A stretch of 64,000 bases of DNA from assembly GCA_947561395.2 (NCBI GenBank), contig OX387185.1, forward strand, positions 47,502,602 through 47,566,601. Direction: 5' to 3'. This document shows, piece by piece, positions 12,601 through 24,442 of this stretch. A model generated the notes under the pieces. The model was not told the origin of the DNA. It did not search any database and was given only the letters and a program-made list of their open reading frames with translations. The position numbers and the translations under genes were made by a program. This DNA is from Buxus sempervirens (taxonomy: Eukaryota; Streptophyta; Magnoliopsida; Buxales; Buxaceae). Positions within the stretch are counted from its first letter, which is position 1. Each line of letters opens with the position of its first letter.

Positions 12601-15600
12601 CTGCTGTAACTTATTTCTCTTACATGGCGTTTGGTGGGGATTATGGTTTCTAGATTCTGAATTTTGAAAATCCAGATTCTAGTTACTGAATTTTAAAACC
12701 CAAAATCTTGTTTGGGTATATTAGACTTTAGAATTTGATTATATCAACTAAAATCCAAAATCTCATTTGATTGTTATTTTTTTTTATGAATGATAGAAGA
12801 TTTCATTAAAACAGAAAATAAACAGGATGCAGGAATACAAGCAATCAATGAGGAAATGGACTCAAAGGAGCACAACAAAAACATAGCAGAAGCAGCATCC
12901 TAAAAAAAATTGCAGACCAAAGACGCATAACAGAAAATATAACAGTGCTGAACAGCATCCGCTTTCCAAAATTAAGCTCAGCTCATTTAGTAGCTAGAAA
13001 CCCTCCATTGAGACACAATCTCTTTTGCAGCTTTGTCCTGGAACTCCTTCCTAATGTTGAGCCATGATGCTGCCATCACTATTGTTTCTTCCCACACTAC
13101 ATGGACTGAGACTTGAATGTCCTCAAATATCATACAGTTCCTTGTCCTCCATATAGCGCAAAGAACAGCAAAGAACACCACCATATACATCAGAAGACCT
13201 AACCATCTCAGAAATGGAAAACGCCACTGATAAGAAAGACGGCATACATCCCTCAGGATCACCAGACTTACCTCCACCATCATCAGAAGTGAACGCATAT
13301 ACAGCTCACAAACTCACAGTGAACAAACATGTGACCAATTGGCTCCCCGTCCTTTAGGCACAGAGAGCATGCATGAGGTGAGAGATATATAGGGTGGTGT
13401 TCTTTGCAGTTCATAACCTGAGAATATCGGTATCGGAGCCATATTTCTCATCTTGGGACAGTAGGAAGTGTATTATCACCCAAGTCGTAGTTAGCCAAGT
13501 TGTCTGTTGAGCCAGTGCTAGGTAGTTTAGGACCGTGATTGTTAAGAAACTATTGACAGATAAGAACTTATTAATACTGCATTTAGGAAAAATATGGCTA
13601 GCCTCTTACGAGCCTTTTTCAGAAATTCAACTAGTCTAGAAAATACATCATCAACAATGAACTCTGATGAAATAAACTTTGAGAATCACCAAAACTAAAT
13701 ATCTGACTGGAAATTAGGAAAACTGCCTATCAAGGAAGTTTGTAAGAGGGGAAACTTTAGTCTTAATATGGACTACACTATCAACATTGTTGAGAAAACG
13801 GTCTCTATCATGTATCATCATGATAACCTTTAACTTCTTAGTTCTAAGTCAATAAAGGAACATAAAAGGAAATATAATTACCTGCATATTGGTTTAATAC
13901 AAAAGCAGATTGCATCTACCGTTTATTTGTTCTTTTTGTTCATGTGTTTTAGTATAAAAGGGCTCATCCTAGACGTTAATATGGTTCCTTGGCTAGTTAT
14001 GACTAGAAGGAAGAAAATAAGTGCTGGAAGAATGGTCACTTTGTCTAGTGTGCAAGACAAAAACTAGTGCTGGAAGAATGGTCACTTTGTCTAGTGTGCA
14101 AGACAAAAACTATGGAAGACAAGGAAAACCAGGTCAAAAGAAATTTTTAGAAGTTTTTGGGTGTGCTTCAGCTTTACCTGTGTGCCATAACATTTATTTT
14201 TGGGTGTCTGGTTTTATCTTCAGAGATCTGCTTTACTCTCTAGAGGCCTGATTTTGGATGTTATAATCTGTTCAGGCTCCAACGAAGGGATATATGCTTG
14301 GGTAGCAGCAAACTATGCCCTTGGCACTCTTGGTGGTGATCCTCAACAAACAACTGGAATAATTGAACTTGGTGGGGCTTCTGCACAGGTGATGTTTCAT
14401 TTTCCTTGATACTTCAGTTCAAAGTTTTGAATCATATTATTTATATGACAATTCTAACGAGTTTTTGGATAAGTTGCAAATTTGGTATTGGAAAACTATT
14501 GTTGCTTTTGGCTAGACTTTTGAAAAACCTCTATTTGGAAATTAGAAAGTTGCTTTCAGAAGTTGTTATTTTGTAATTGCTTTTTAGCTTTTCAAGCTGA
14601 AAGTCATTTTAGGAAACCCTTGTCACCTTCAATAGAATCATTGCATATGGGTAGCGCGGTGGCTCATGGTGTTGTTGTCAAGGTTTTTGAAGAGAGGAAT
14701 ATTGGTTTGGAAAATTTCAAGTTGGCCAGTGAAGAATCCTCTAAGTTTCTGCTAACTTTTAAAATCAAAAATTCTATTTTGAAAAAAGGTAAAAACTGAC
14801 TTTTTTCTTTTGAAGATTAGCAAAAATGTTGCGCAACAAAAAAGGTGCTTCCATAAGTGTTACCAAATGCCACTTATCATCATCATTAACATAAGCCAGT
14901 TCCCACCAAAGTGGGATTGGTGACATGAATCTTCTCTTCGCTGCATTATATCTTAATTCATGTTTATGTTAGTCTCATTTTATTAACTCCATCCATGACT
15001 TTTTAATTCTTCCTCTTGACGTCTTAAGCCCTTCAATATGCATCCTTTTACACCTTACAGGTGCATGTCTAAGTCTCCACTTTACATGTACAAACCACTT
15101 TAACCTACTCTCCTCAATTTTATCTCTAACGCATGCTATGCCTAACTGCTGGTAAATATCTTCAATTCTTATTTTATCTTCTTTAGTTTTGCAATACGTC
15201 CATCTTCTAATCATCATGTTTCTTTGTTGCCCAACATTCTATATCATACAACATAATTGGTATAATATATGAATGATCAAGGTTTACAATGTCGTTTCAA
15301 ACGACATTTCGCTAGATACTTCTGGCGAAATTTCACCAAAATGTTGTCAAAATGAGAGAAAAATCGCCAGACATTAAAAAATAAAAAATATATATATATA
15401 AAAAATGAATTCTTGACTTTCGCTTGGAAAATCTGATAAATTTTACTTGATGTCGCCAAAATTCCCCCGACATTTCGCCGACATCAATTTTGAAGTTCAT
15501 GTATGGAATAATTCATCAAAAAAAGTTCATAGATGAAGTGCAGATTAAATAAATATAATCGAGCCTCCATGCCTTCCTTTTTCTTTTCCTTCCCATTTAA

Positions 15601-18600
15601 GAGTAGGAAGAGGCGTAAAAGGATAGGTCGATGGAAGAATAACATAGTTAGCATGTTAATTTTGGGCTGGCCTACGGTGGACGCCAAAAATTTCTGCCAT
15701 ATTATTGATTGCAAAGTGGGACAACTTCCTACTTCGTATCTTGGCATTCCAGTAGATGCCCCTTATAAGGCAACTTCTATATGGGAACATATAGTTACAC
15801 GAATGGAGGAAAAACTTACTGCATGGAGAAGCAGTGCACCATATCTTCATACACTGTGAAGTGGTGAGCTTCTGCTGGTCATATCTTCTTGGTTTAATGG
15901 GGGTAAGTTGGGTAACGCCTAGAACTCTGCCAGATTTTGTAAAGCAGTGGAGATTGCCTTTTTTGGAAAGAAAAGGTAAGTTGCTGGTTAATTCTTATGT
16001 TGCTGCAACAATTTGGGTGGTGTGGCTAACGCGAAACAGGTGTATTTTTTAGGGGAAGAAGTGCAGCGAATCCGGATGTTGGATAATATTATTGCATTAG
16101 CATCAGTGTGGGTTTGTTTAAGAAAGGAGTTCAATCATATTAAAGCAATGGAGGTATCACGTCATATTGCTACAGCCATGGAACTAGACTATTGATGTTG
16201 TTGTTGGATGGTGGTTTTGGTGTTCACATCTGGCTTTTTCCTTGCTCGATGGTTTATGGTTTCAGGAATGGACCAGAGTGTGTGTTGGTTTTGCTCTTTT
16301 GATTTTCTCTTCTGTGTTTTATTAGCTATTGTGGGTTCCATCCCTCATGGGCCTAATATGCTTTTGTACCTTATTTTCTTAATATACTATCTCCCATTAT
16401 TCATAAAAAGTTTTGCTTTTGCATGGAAAGGTCAGAGTTTATCAGAAGGCAGTAAATTGTCACTTGTAAAGATTTCCTTAGCCAATTTGCCGTCCTTCTA
16501 TCAGTCTATCCTGTGGATTCTAGCTACTATAGCATATCGTTTGGAGAGACTACAATGTAATTTTCTGTGGCAAGTAAGGTGGATGAGCAGAAATATCATT
16601 TGGTGAAATGGGATGACCTTTTTAAGGCCTGAGAAGCTGGTGGTTTAGGGTCAGGTAAATTATTCTTTAAAACAAATCATTGCTGGCCAAATGTATCTGG
16701 AGGTTTGGGAATGAACCCTATGGTCTGTGGCTTACTCTAATCAAATAAAAATATGGGTCTTTGCTTGGGAGACTGGTACTCTAAAGAGTCAAATTTTCCT
16801 TTTGGTACAAGTTTGTGGAGACCCATTAGCAAATACCATAATGAGGTAAAGAATGGTATAAGATTTAAGGTAGGGGATGGGAGGAGAATTAAATTTTGCT
16901 CTTGATGAATGGTACAATGAGGCTCCTTTAAGGGATAGATTTCCAGATATTTATGAGATTAGTAGCAATAAAGGTGCCTGGGTCAATGATATCCTACAAT
17001 TCAATAGTCAATCTCAATTTTGGGATCTGTTGTTCACAGGACTGGGAGCTGGATTCTTGGGTGAACTTGCTCAAAAGTTAAGTGACATTTCTATAGGTCA
17101 GGGGGTGGATGTGATACATGGAAAGGGACCAAGAATGGGGTCTTCTTGGTGAACTCTTTCTTTGAACAACTCATCTCAGCTGTGCATCCTAATGGAGCTT
17201 ATTGTTTGATTTGGCACAGCCATACAACTGCTAGAGTTGCTTTATTTTTGCGGGCAGCAAGTTGAGGTAAAATCCTAACAGTGGATACTCTGATTAAAAT
17301 AGGGTGGCAAATACCCAATAGGCGTGAAACATGCAAGCATAAGGAGACTGTTGACCATCTACTGCATTGCGAAGTTTCATATCTCTCAGGTTCAACCCAG
17401 CCATCTTGATCTGCTGCTTCATGGTTGGAAATGGAGTAGAGGAAACTCGCAAATGGGAAGTCTTTGGAATATGTGTCCAGCCGCTATTACATGGGTATTG
17501 TGGAAAGAAAGAAATGGGAGAAGAGAATATTTAAAGGTAAACAGCAGTGCTTTGAAAATTTGGTGAAAAACGTTGAAAGATGTCTATTCGAGTGGGTCTC
17601 TTCTTTACCTTCTTTCAAAGTGGAGACTCGGGATATGTTCTCTCCTTATGGGAGTTTTTCTAATTTGATGTAAGAATTTCTAGGGATGGGAAATGACTTA
17701 TTTCAATCCTCCTCTATCACTGTACATTCTTCTTGCTTTGCTTTCTCTTCGATCTTAATAAATCTATATTTTTACCTTTAAAAAATTTTCAGAGTATTTG
17801 GTTGCCCACAATTCTTTTAGATCCTACTATGAGCTATCTTTTGTTCACTAGGATATAAATGAGTTTGTTTATTGATATTCAGAGCTATGGAATTCAGTTT
17901 TAACCAGAAAGGTTGGGTGTCTGTTTGATGCTTCTTTGCATTGAGACTCAAGCTGCTGTTAAACTGCAATTTTCAGGCATGTGCTCATCATTTGAAATGG
18001 CTGCAGTGTTTTGATTTCAGGTGACGTTTGTTTCAAAAGAGCCTCTACCTCCTGAGTTCTTGCACATGGTGAAGTTCGGGAAGTTCACATACAGTCTTTA
18101 CAGCCACAGTTTGCTTCATTTTGGTCAGGTGATTTTTATTTCAAAATATTTACATTCTCTTGGTTGCTCTCTCTCTCTCTCTCTCTCTTCCTATCTCCAA
18201 TTTTAAGTAACTCAACTATCTGTTTGTACAGTCACACTACACCAAATACGCTCATTATGCAATTTGTAATATCCCTTAAATGCTCTGTTGTTAGCTTTTC
18301 TATTATTTCACTTAGCACCATGTGTAGTCAATCTAAACTATTAATTGTGACAATACCAGATTCAGTAACATGGAATTTGCCCCATGAATTCTGAATGTAA
18401 TTGGGATCCTTGGAATTGTGTGCTAGTTTATAAGATAAATTACTTTGAATAGTGTGACTAACATTACATTGTTGTTTTACTTTTTCTACTATAATCATAA
18501 TTTATTCGCTGGTGTTTTTTGTGGCCATTATCTATTTATTCATCATATAACCTTTTTTTGATTAAATGTTTTAGTTTGAGTGCTACACATATATCATCTA

Positions 18601-21600
18601 TGCTTCAGTCAACTATTTTGTATTGAATGAGTTCAGTTGAGACAATGCAAGGGTATCATCATGAAACTTAAAAAAAAAAAAATGTCAAATCAAGCTTATC
18701 TTCAATTCTGTGAATCTAGATGAAATCAAAATCATGTTAAAAGAAGAAAATGGGGGTATTGGAATTAAAAGCCAAAAACTGAAGGTTATAAGAAGAAAAT
18801 GGGAGTTTGTGGAGTTGTGCAGAGACTAGAGCTTCAGGGCTTATGGGAAGTGGGATGGATTATTGTACATGAGATTTTAGGTTACATAGTGTTCAAGAGT
18901 GGTCAAGCTTAGCAACGGGCTTTATTTTGGTTTTGGCTTTCTGGTTGGGGTTATGGGGGTTATCCCACATACCTTTACCACCTTTTGGGGGGTTATGGCG
19001 GTTACCCCACATACCTTTACCGCCTTTAGAGCTTTATTCTTCTCTATGTAATATATTCCATTATTCATAAAAAAAAAGGGTCAAAAATGAGATAAAGTTG
19101 AAGTATTTGTTGAAGCTTCAATATGAAACTTGGGGGTTATATTTATTAGGATAAGTGGAACGATGCAACAATCTACGGGAGGCAAGATTTGCCATGTGCT
19201 GCTTGTGCTCAATGATGTTGTTTCACTGAAATTTTACCGATATGCTAACTTTTTTTTTTTTTTTTTCTTTTTGAACTTTTTCCAACACCAAAATTTTGGA
19301 AAAGCCAAAGAAAAAAAAATTAAATAAAATTAGAATTAAAAGTGAGAAAATTGCAAAAAGATTCAGAAAAATAGAAGTAGAAAAATATTTAGTGAAATAC
19401 ATAAAATGAACTCAGTATATATTAAAATGGAAAGAAAAAAAAAAAAAAAGTAAAAAGCATTCACAAGGTATGCAACAAAGAAAATATAGTGGTCATGAAA
19501 GAGTGACATCCTTGCTGGAGTTGACTTAAATAATTATACCTGAGGTACCAATAGTAATACTTCCGTATCATGCAATGTAGGTATGTCTCATTGTACTGCT
19601 GACGTGCCACTGTTGAAACCATTACTTTTACCAGCATGGGTGAAATTTTGCTCGTGCTGGCATATTGTTCACTCGAATAGTGAGAATCTCACTCATGTCC
19701 ATGTGAATTCAGGAAAGAAAGTAATTGTGAATGAATTGTGTTTAAGATCTTCCTCAAAAATGGTTCACTTTGTCCATCCAGTTTGGTTCATTTAATTATA
19801 TATTTCTGCTGTGACCAAAATATGGTATGGCCTGTTTCTTTGAGGTGCTCCAAGTATTTCTATATGAGTTCTTGTCTTGACTTATGTTCTTTTGCAGAAT
19901 GCTGCATATGAATCACTTCGGAAAATGCTTGCTTCAAGAGACTGGAAATTGGGTAAGTAGTCATGTGCTTGTTTACAGCATAACTGGTTCAAATCTCCCA
20001 CATCTTTTTTTCTTGCTTTTTGTTTTTTTTGATCGGTAATAATAGGATATGTATTAATTATAAAACTAAATCAGGGAAAATTACACCAATAGTGTACAGG
20101 AAAGAAGGGAAAAAAACAAGCAATAGAGGCCCCTAAAATCCTTGCACATTAAAACATCCTGCAGGCGTAGACTGTTACTAGGATCCCTAGATGATTTCCA
20201 TAGCAAGATACAGCCAAGAGAGGACCTAAACAATGCCCGAGTAGATCTAAATTTGTCATAAAAAATTCTTCTGTTCTTTCTTTCCATAAAGTCCATACAG
20301 TTGCAGCCGGTGCCTAGTTAATGATAGAAACTCTGAAATGGACGTGCCATATTTATTTCTGTCAAATCCTCCCTGTGCAGATTCATGATTGCTACAGGGT
20401 GTGTGTTGGAACCTCCCCACAGCAGATGTGGAGATTGATTGCCTATTAGTAAATCTGATGGTGGATTTGAAGTTTTATATGCTGCTCAAGCCTATTTAAT
20501 ACTCCTTCAAATAGATTAATATAAGTAGTGACGCTTCCAGGCCACTTTCTTGTGCATGAGTGCACATCTAGGGTTCCATATGTGCTTTGACATTGAATGG
20601 TGTGGAATATAGATGGACAATAAAATTAAATTGCTTATAACATAATCATATAAGAGGTATTATTTATAAGTAGATCAGGTTTCAAGTTAAAACAAATTTT
20701 GTGAAGTTCTAAACCAGTTGCTAACCTGAAGCAAACCCCCAGCATATAAACTTGCAATTTTCACACTGGCTACAAACTCAAAGCATATAGACTCGCAATT
20801 GATCAGCTGGATAACTAAGGTGTGCAACTGGAGTGGGTTTGGGTCAGGTTACTAGCAACTAGGGGTGCAACTCAGTCCGGTTAAAACCGAACCCGAACCG
20901 ACCCAAACTGACTTCGGTTCGGTTTGGGTTGGGTTCTGAAATATTTGGTTCGGTTATGGTCTGAGAGATACTAAACCAAACTAGTTCTGTTAGGTTTCTG
21001 GTTGAAGGTCAATTTAACCAAACTGAACTGAAACCGGTTATATTATATAATATAAATATATTGACAAGTATATTTCTTTTATTTAAAAATAAGACATGCC
21101 TTTGTAGGCATTTTGAGATCGTCTCACCTTACGTTATGGAAGGTTTAACACGTTTACAATCCTTTATGGAAGGTAAGCCTTATTTGAGATTGTCTCACGT
21201 TTTGCCTTTATAGGCATTTGGGCTGGGGAAGAACTCTTCCCAGCTCATGTGGGACAATGAGATCTCTTTGTCAATCTCTTTGTCCCACATTGCTGGGGAA
21301 GATTTCTTCCCCAGCCAAAACGCCTATAAAGGCAAAGTTATTCATACAAATAGCCAATGGTTAGCCAAATGCCTTTAAAGGCTTACACGGTTCAAAGCCT
21401 CCCAAACCGACTCAACCATTTAGACTAAATTTCTAATTATAATATATAAAATATTTATTACTTACCCAGTTCTGAACCAGAATTGAACTGATTATATGAT
21501 TTAGTTTGGCTTGGTTTGGATTTAGGGTTTCTTGTTTTTGATCGCTTGGGTTTTCGGTTCATTAAGATCTTTATTTCGGTTCGGTTTGGTTTTGGGTTGG

Positions 21601-24442
21601 CTTCGAACAGCTTCGGTTTGTTCCAGATTGAGCTCAACCCGGACCGAACCGAACCGAGTTTCACCCCTAGTAGCAACTATAATTCCAAGCAAGGGCCTGG
21701 AGCAACTTTAGTCAAACAGATCCCAGCTTGACAAGCCCAAATAAACATAAACTGACAAAAACAATCATTGACCCTGGAAAAATGTGATTTGGGTTGAGAG
21801 AAAAATGCACGTTCTGTACCAAAATTTTAATTTATATGCAATTCTATTTGTTCTTTACCTTCAAAAAGTTTTAGGAAATAAGGGGGCTAAAAAAAAAACA
21901 CTTTCAGAGAAAGATAAATATTTGAGATTAGCAGGAATAGAACTCTTAAGTGAAGTCTCACACGTAAACAACATTCGATTCTTATGAATTCATCCTCATT
22001 AAATGCAAACAACTACTTCATACAAAAATGGAGGGAAACATGCATTGGGTATACGATGCAATTTGTTGTGAAATGATATTAACAATGTTAAATGGAATGA
22101 ATAATTGATACAGAAATGGACGGAGACATGCCTTGGTATAGATATGCAACTTGATGTTATGAAGTGAGATACCACTAAGCCTTAAACGCCTTTTCTCTAA
22201 ATGAAAGTGAGATCAGTTATTCTTAAAAATAGGAAAAAAATGTATATCTCTTATGCATAACCTGAGATAATGTAATTCAGGTTAGCGCTAACCTAAAATC
22301 TAAATAAATATGAAAGAATAGCTGAACCCAGTGTTGGGTGGGTTTCAGGTTCAACTGACCCAAGTTGCATCCATACTTCCAAACCAGTTTAATTGCGATA
22401 TAAACTTCTTTCCCCTGCTCCTCAAACATACATGCCAGGAAAAGAAATAAACAAAGAGTTTTTCATTCCCATTACCAGGGATAAAAATAAAAAAAAACAA
22501 GCATCCAGTTGTGATTTACTGGACCTAATCTGAGCAGGACAACTTGGGCGCTTCTCATCGGATCTTTAGAGTGACTGCATTATGTAAAGTGGAATAAAGA
22601 AGAGAAAAATTACGTACACTGGTTTTATTTTATTTTTAAAGTGGAGAGAGAGAGAGGGAGGGAGGGAGAAGAGAGTCTTGCTTAATTTTTGAATAGGCCC
22701 AGTCCTAAATAATTGAAATTTGTTGCAGCATAGTCTGACTGAATTCACAGTTCTACCCATGATGAGATAAAATAGTTGTATTAGCTGTGCAATAGAAGTT
22801 TCTGTGGATCATGGGTTGCTATGAATTAGTACTATCTTGTTGGATTTTATTCATATATATGATATGTGTACACATGTATTGACAGAATCTTGATTCAGAA
22901 AATTTTTTAATTGAGCTGCAGAAACCCTTCGGAAGGGATTATTCATAGACCCCTGTACCCCTAAAGGGTATTCAATTGATGCACGATCATCAAATCTATC
23001 CCCTGGTTCATTGGCTGAAAAGAACAAATTTCTTTCCACTTTTTATCCTCAGGGTAACTTCTCAGAATGCAGAACTGCTGCTTTGATGCTGTTGCAGAAG
23101 GGAAAAGGTTGTTTACTCTTCCGTTCTTTCTGTTTGTTGTGAGAAAAATTTTATTTTTATTTTTATAAGTAATGAAAATTCATTCAAATCAAAATAGAGA
23201 GCAAGATCCCATGAGACATGGGATCCAATACATTATTAGCTAAAAATTCTAATGTGTATTGGGAAAAGGTTGTTTATTGGGAACAAACTATGTCATTTTC
23301 TGCTTAAATGGTAATGGGATCCTCTTAAATTTGATATGCAGAGAATTGCTCAGATCGGCACTGTCGCATAGGGTCAACCTATATACCCAAGCTGCATGGG
23401 AAGTTCTTGGGCACAGAAAATTTTTTTTATACATCAAAGGTTCTAATTATTGTCTTTACTGTTGTCATTGCTGTAGTTGATGTGGTTGTTATTTCTCTTT
23501 ATTTGATGTTGCAAAATTTCATGCATTGATTCAAATTTTCCCCCATTTTAATGTATCGGTTTTCTTGTGTTCTTAATTTTACTATGTGAACATGTCTTGA
23601 AAAAGACTTCCATTAATGATTCTTTAAGCCTTTGTTTCCATAGTTACAATATTAATAAGCCTTTGTTTTTCCCCTTCTGCTTGATTAGTTCTTTGGGTTG
23701 GCTCCAACGGCATATCTTTCTGATCTGATGGTGGCTGGACAAAAATATTGTGAAGAAGATTGGTCAAGGTTGAAAAGGAAGTACCACACTTATGACGAGG
23801 ATGATTTGCTGCATTATTGTTTCTCTTCAGCATATATTGTGGCCCTTCTACATGATAGTCTTGGAATTGCTTTGGATGAGAAAAGGTGCTATGCTTTATA
23901 TTTTCAACGGCATAACTATTATGCATAAAATGCTTGCCTTAATTTTTTTTTTCTTTCAAGGAATTGATTTTGAGCACAAGTCATTTAGAAATTTATTATT
24001 TTTGCTTCTCTATAAAGAGGAACTATGGAAGTTTATTAGTTTTGGCGACTCAAAATTCTGGCAACCCTTATTATACCTGATAGTAGCATGAAGCAGATGA
24101 TGGAATTTTGATCCATCATATCTTTCCTTCTGCATTTGTTACTCTTGTTGATCTAATTTATTTCTGAGCAGGATTGGGTTTGCAAATCAGGTTGGTGAGA
24201 TTCCACTCGACTGGGCATTAGGGGCTTTCATCTTGCAGAATTCAGCTGACCGGAATGCCAAAAAATTTGAATGGATTATGACCCTCATTGGTCATGACTC
24301 TTCCACATTTCTGTCTCTGTTTATTATATTGACTGTATTGCTCTGTACAGCATGGTACATCTCAAAGTGGCGGAAGCCCCAGTTGAAGACGATCTATGAT
24401 CTAGAGAAAGGACGGTATATAGTTACTCGTGTGAACAGATGA
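9682..24442 (+). CDS. APY6: Apyrase 6-like NTP/NDP phosphohydrolase (GDA1/CD39 family), eight exons
   Basis: Exons 9682-10285, 14276-14388, 18021-18128, 19898-19952, 22922-23107, 23342-23439, 23689-23885 and 24172-24442 join without a break into 543 residues; every intron is GT-AG. The enzyme removes terminal phosphates from nucleoside tri- and diphosphates at endomembranes or the cell surface. All five apyrase conserved regions are present: IDGGSTGTR (83-91), MATAGLR (161-167), GSNEGIYAWVAANY (202-215), ELGGASAQ (232-239) and ANQVGEIPLDWALGAF (458-473). Hydrophobic segments at about 46-65 and 500-518 give the two-membrane-span CD39 topology with a lumenal or extracellular catalytic part. The N-terminus (MRRS.AR, then MDPIK) and C-terminus (KWRKPQLKTIYDLEKGRYIV) match Arabidopsis APY6 as I remember it. 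That protein acts with APY7 in pollen exine patterning. The 14.8-kb span comes from transposon-filled introns. The weak donor of exon 5 is duplicated at 23268. Confidence 0.93.
11160..12570. repeat. Unclassified repeat-like block in apyrase intron 1
   Basis: A sharply GC-rich patch (about 11160-11430) with reiterated words such as gcgcttgggcc and gggcttggc is followed by T-rich sequence, then a ctttttataaaggtg segment near 12090 and direct repeats of a tctaggtgat phrase (11710-11840). Its composition is unlike the surrounding intron, so it is probably an inserted element, perhaps LTR-derived. I found no clear ends or coding domain. Confidence 0.3.
12777..13460 (-). mobile_element. 5'-truncated L1-type LINE, 3' end of ORF2
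   Basis: Read on the minus strand, about 13297-13370 encodes the zinc-binding motif that follows plant LINE reverse transcriptases (CSLCLKDGEPIGHMFVHCEF). A stretch with AIWRTRNCMIFED (12987-13298) follows. The copy ends in an A tail, seen as a T run at 12777-12785. It lies antisense in apyrase intron 1. Confidence 0.75.
14020..14111. repeat. 46-bp tandem duplication upstream of apyrase exon 2
   Basis: A unit beginning agtgctggaagaatggtc occupies 14020-14065 and is repeated at 14066-14111 with no difference. It ends about 165 bp before exon 2. Confidence 0.85.
14873..15270 (-). mobile_element. RTE-type LINE 3' fragment
   Basis: The minus strand at 14975-15217 encodes a decayed version of the plant RTE C-terminal motif, with KTKEDKIRIEDIYQQLGIA and ESRLKWFVHVKWR. 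Its 3' side (about 14876-14890) has a TGATGA-type repeat (tcatcatcattaac on the plus strand), the usual tail of these elements in place of poly(A). It lies in apyrase intron 2, antisense to the gene. Confidence 0.6.
15285..15490. repeat. Cgacattt-rich repetitive segment
   Basis: The words cgacatttcg, tcgccaaaat and gtcgtttcaaacgac recur in direct and inverted form around an A/T-rich centre. The GC words embedded in AT-rich sequence differ from the intron around them and suggest a dispersed repeat. No terminal repeats could be fixed. Confidence 0.35.
15535..16409 (+). mobile_element. Internally deleted LINE fragment
   Basis: The plus strand at about 15620-15825 encodes the C-terminal part of an L1-type reverse transcriptase (GQLPTSYLGIPVDAPYKATS, then RMEEKLTAWRS). 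It jumps directly into the zinc-binding tail (HHIFIHCEVVSFCWSYLLG, then TIWVVWLTRNRCIF), so the sequence normally between these parts is missing. A 3' UTR follows and ends near cccattattcataaaaag (16390-16409). Several frameshifts and stops are present. Confidence 0.7.
16410..17790 (+). mobile_element. Second LINE fragment in direct series
   Basis: Immediately after the first fragment, about 16430-16610 encodes the reverse-transcriptase thumb region (GSKLSLVKISLANLPSFYQS, then RLERLQCNFLWQ). Decayed downstream blocks follow: WYNEAPLRDRFPDIYEIS near 16905, KIGWQIPNRRETCKHKET near 17300, and VLWKERNGRREYL near 17490. It ends with an AATAAA-containing 3' end and a short A run at about 17755-17790. 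It is in the sense direction of the apyrase gene, in intron 2. Confidence 0.7.
18167..18190. repeat. (CT)n microsatellite
   Basis: About eleven CT units in apyrase intron 3, just downstream of exon 3. Confidence 0.8.
18780..19077 (+). mobile_element. LINE 3' UTR fragment with poly(A)
   Basis: A G/T-rich stretch ends with attattcataaaaaaaaagg, matching the tail seen at 16390-16409, so it is probably the same LINE family. It includes a 44-bp imperfect tandem duplication (ggttatggcggttaccccacatacctttaccgcc and its preceding copy, about 18945-19025). No coding part remains. It lies in apyrase intron 3. Confidence 0.45.
20021..20430 (-). mobile_element. LINE 3' fragment, antisense, in apyrase intron 4
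   Basis: Minus-strand frame at 20081-20296 begins MDFMERKNRRIFYDKFRS, the conserved W-ERN-RIF motif downstream of the LINE zinc-binding domain. The 3' end on that strand reads attaccgatc followed by an A run (a T run at 20023-20030 on the plus strand), a typical L1 tail. Confidence 0.6.
20860..21669. mobile_element. hAT-like non-autonomous DNA element (about 810 bp)
   Basis: The ends are TAGGGGTG and CACCCCTA, flanked by 8-bp repeats with one mismatch: ctagcaac at 20852-20859 and gtagcaac at 21670-21677. Short TIRs and 8-bp target duplications are the hAT hallmark. Subterminal regions are packed with the word accgaac/gttcggt in opposite orientations at the two ends. There is no transposase frame. 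An inner fold-back of about 130 bp sits at 21204-21333. The element is in apyrase intron 4. Confidence 0.7.
21204..21333. repeat. Inner inverted repeat nested in the hAT-like element
   Basis: Left arm 21204-21231 starts gcctttataggcatttggg; right arm 21306-21333 is its reverse complement with about four mismatches in 28. The loop contains further partly complementary phrases (gtgggacaa and ttgtcccac). It could be a separate MITE inserted into the larger element or part of its original structure. Confidence 0.6.
23100..23276. mobile_element. Short insertion with 16-bp direct repeats across the exon 5 donor
   Basis: The 16-mer gggaaaaggttgttta occurs at 23100-23115 and again at 23261-23276, flanking about 145 bp that includes a LINE-like 3' tail on the minus strand (around 23150-23205: T-rich run, then aagtaatgaaaattcattc). 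The repeat looks like a target-site duplication. It straddles the end of apyrase exon 5 (23107), so both copies contain the same splice donor, AAAAG then GTTGTT. Confidence 0.6.
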
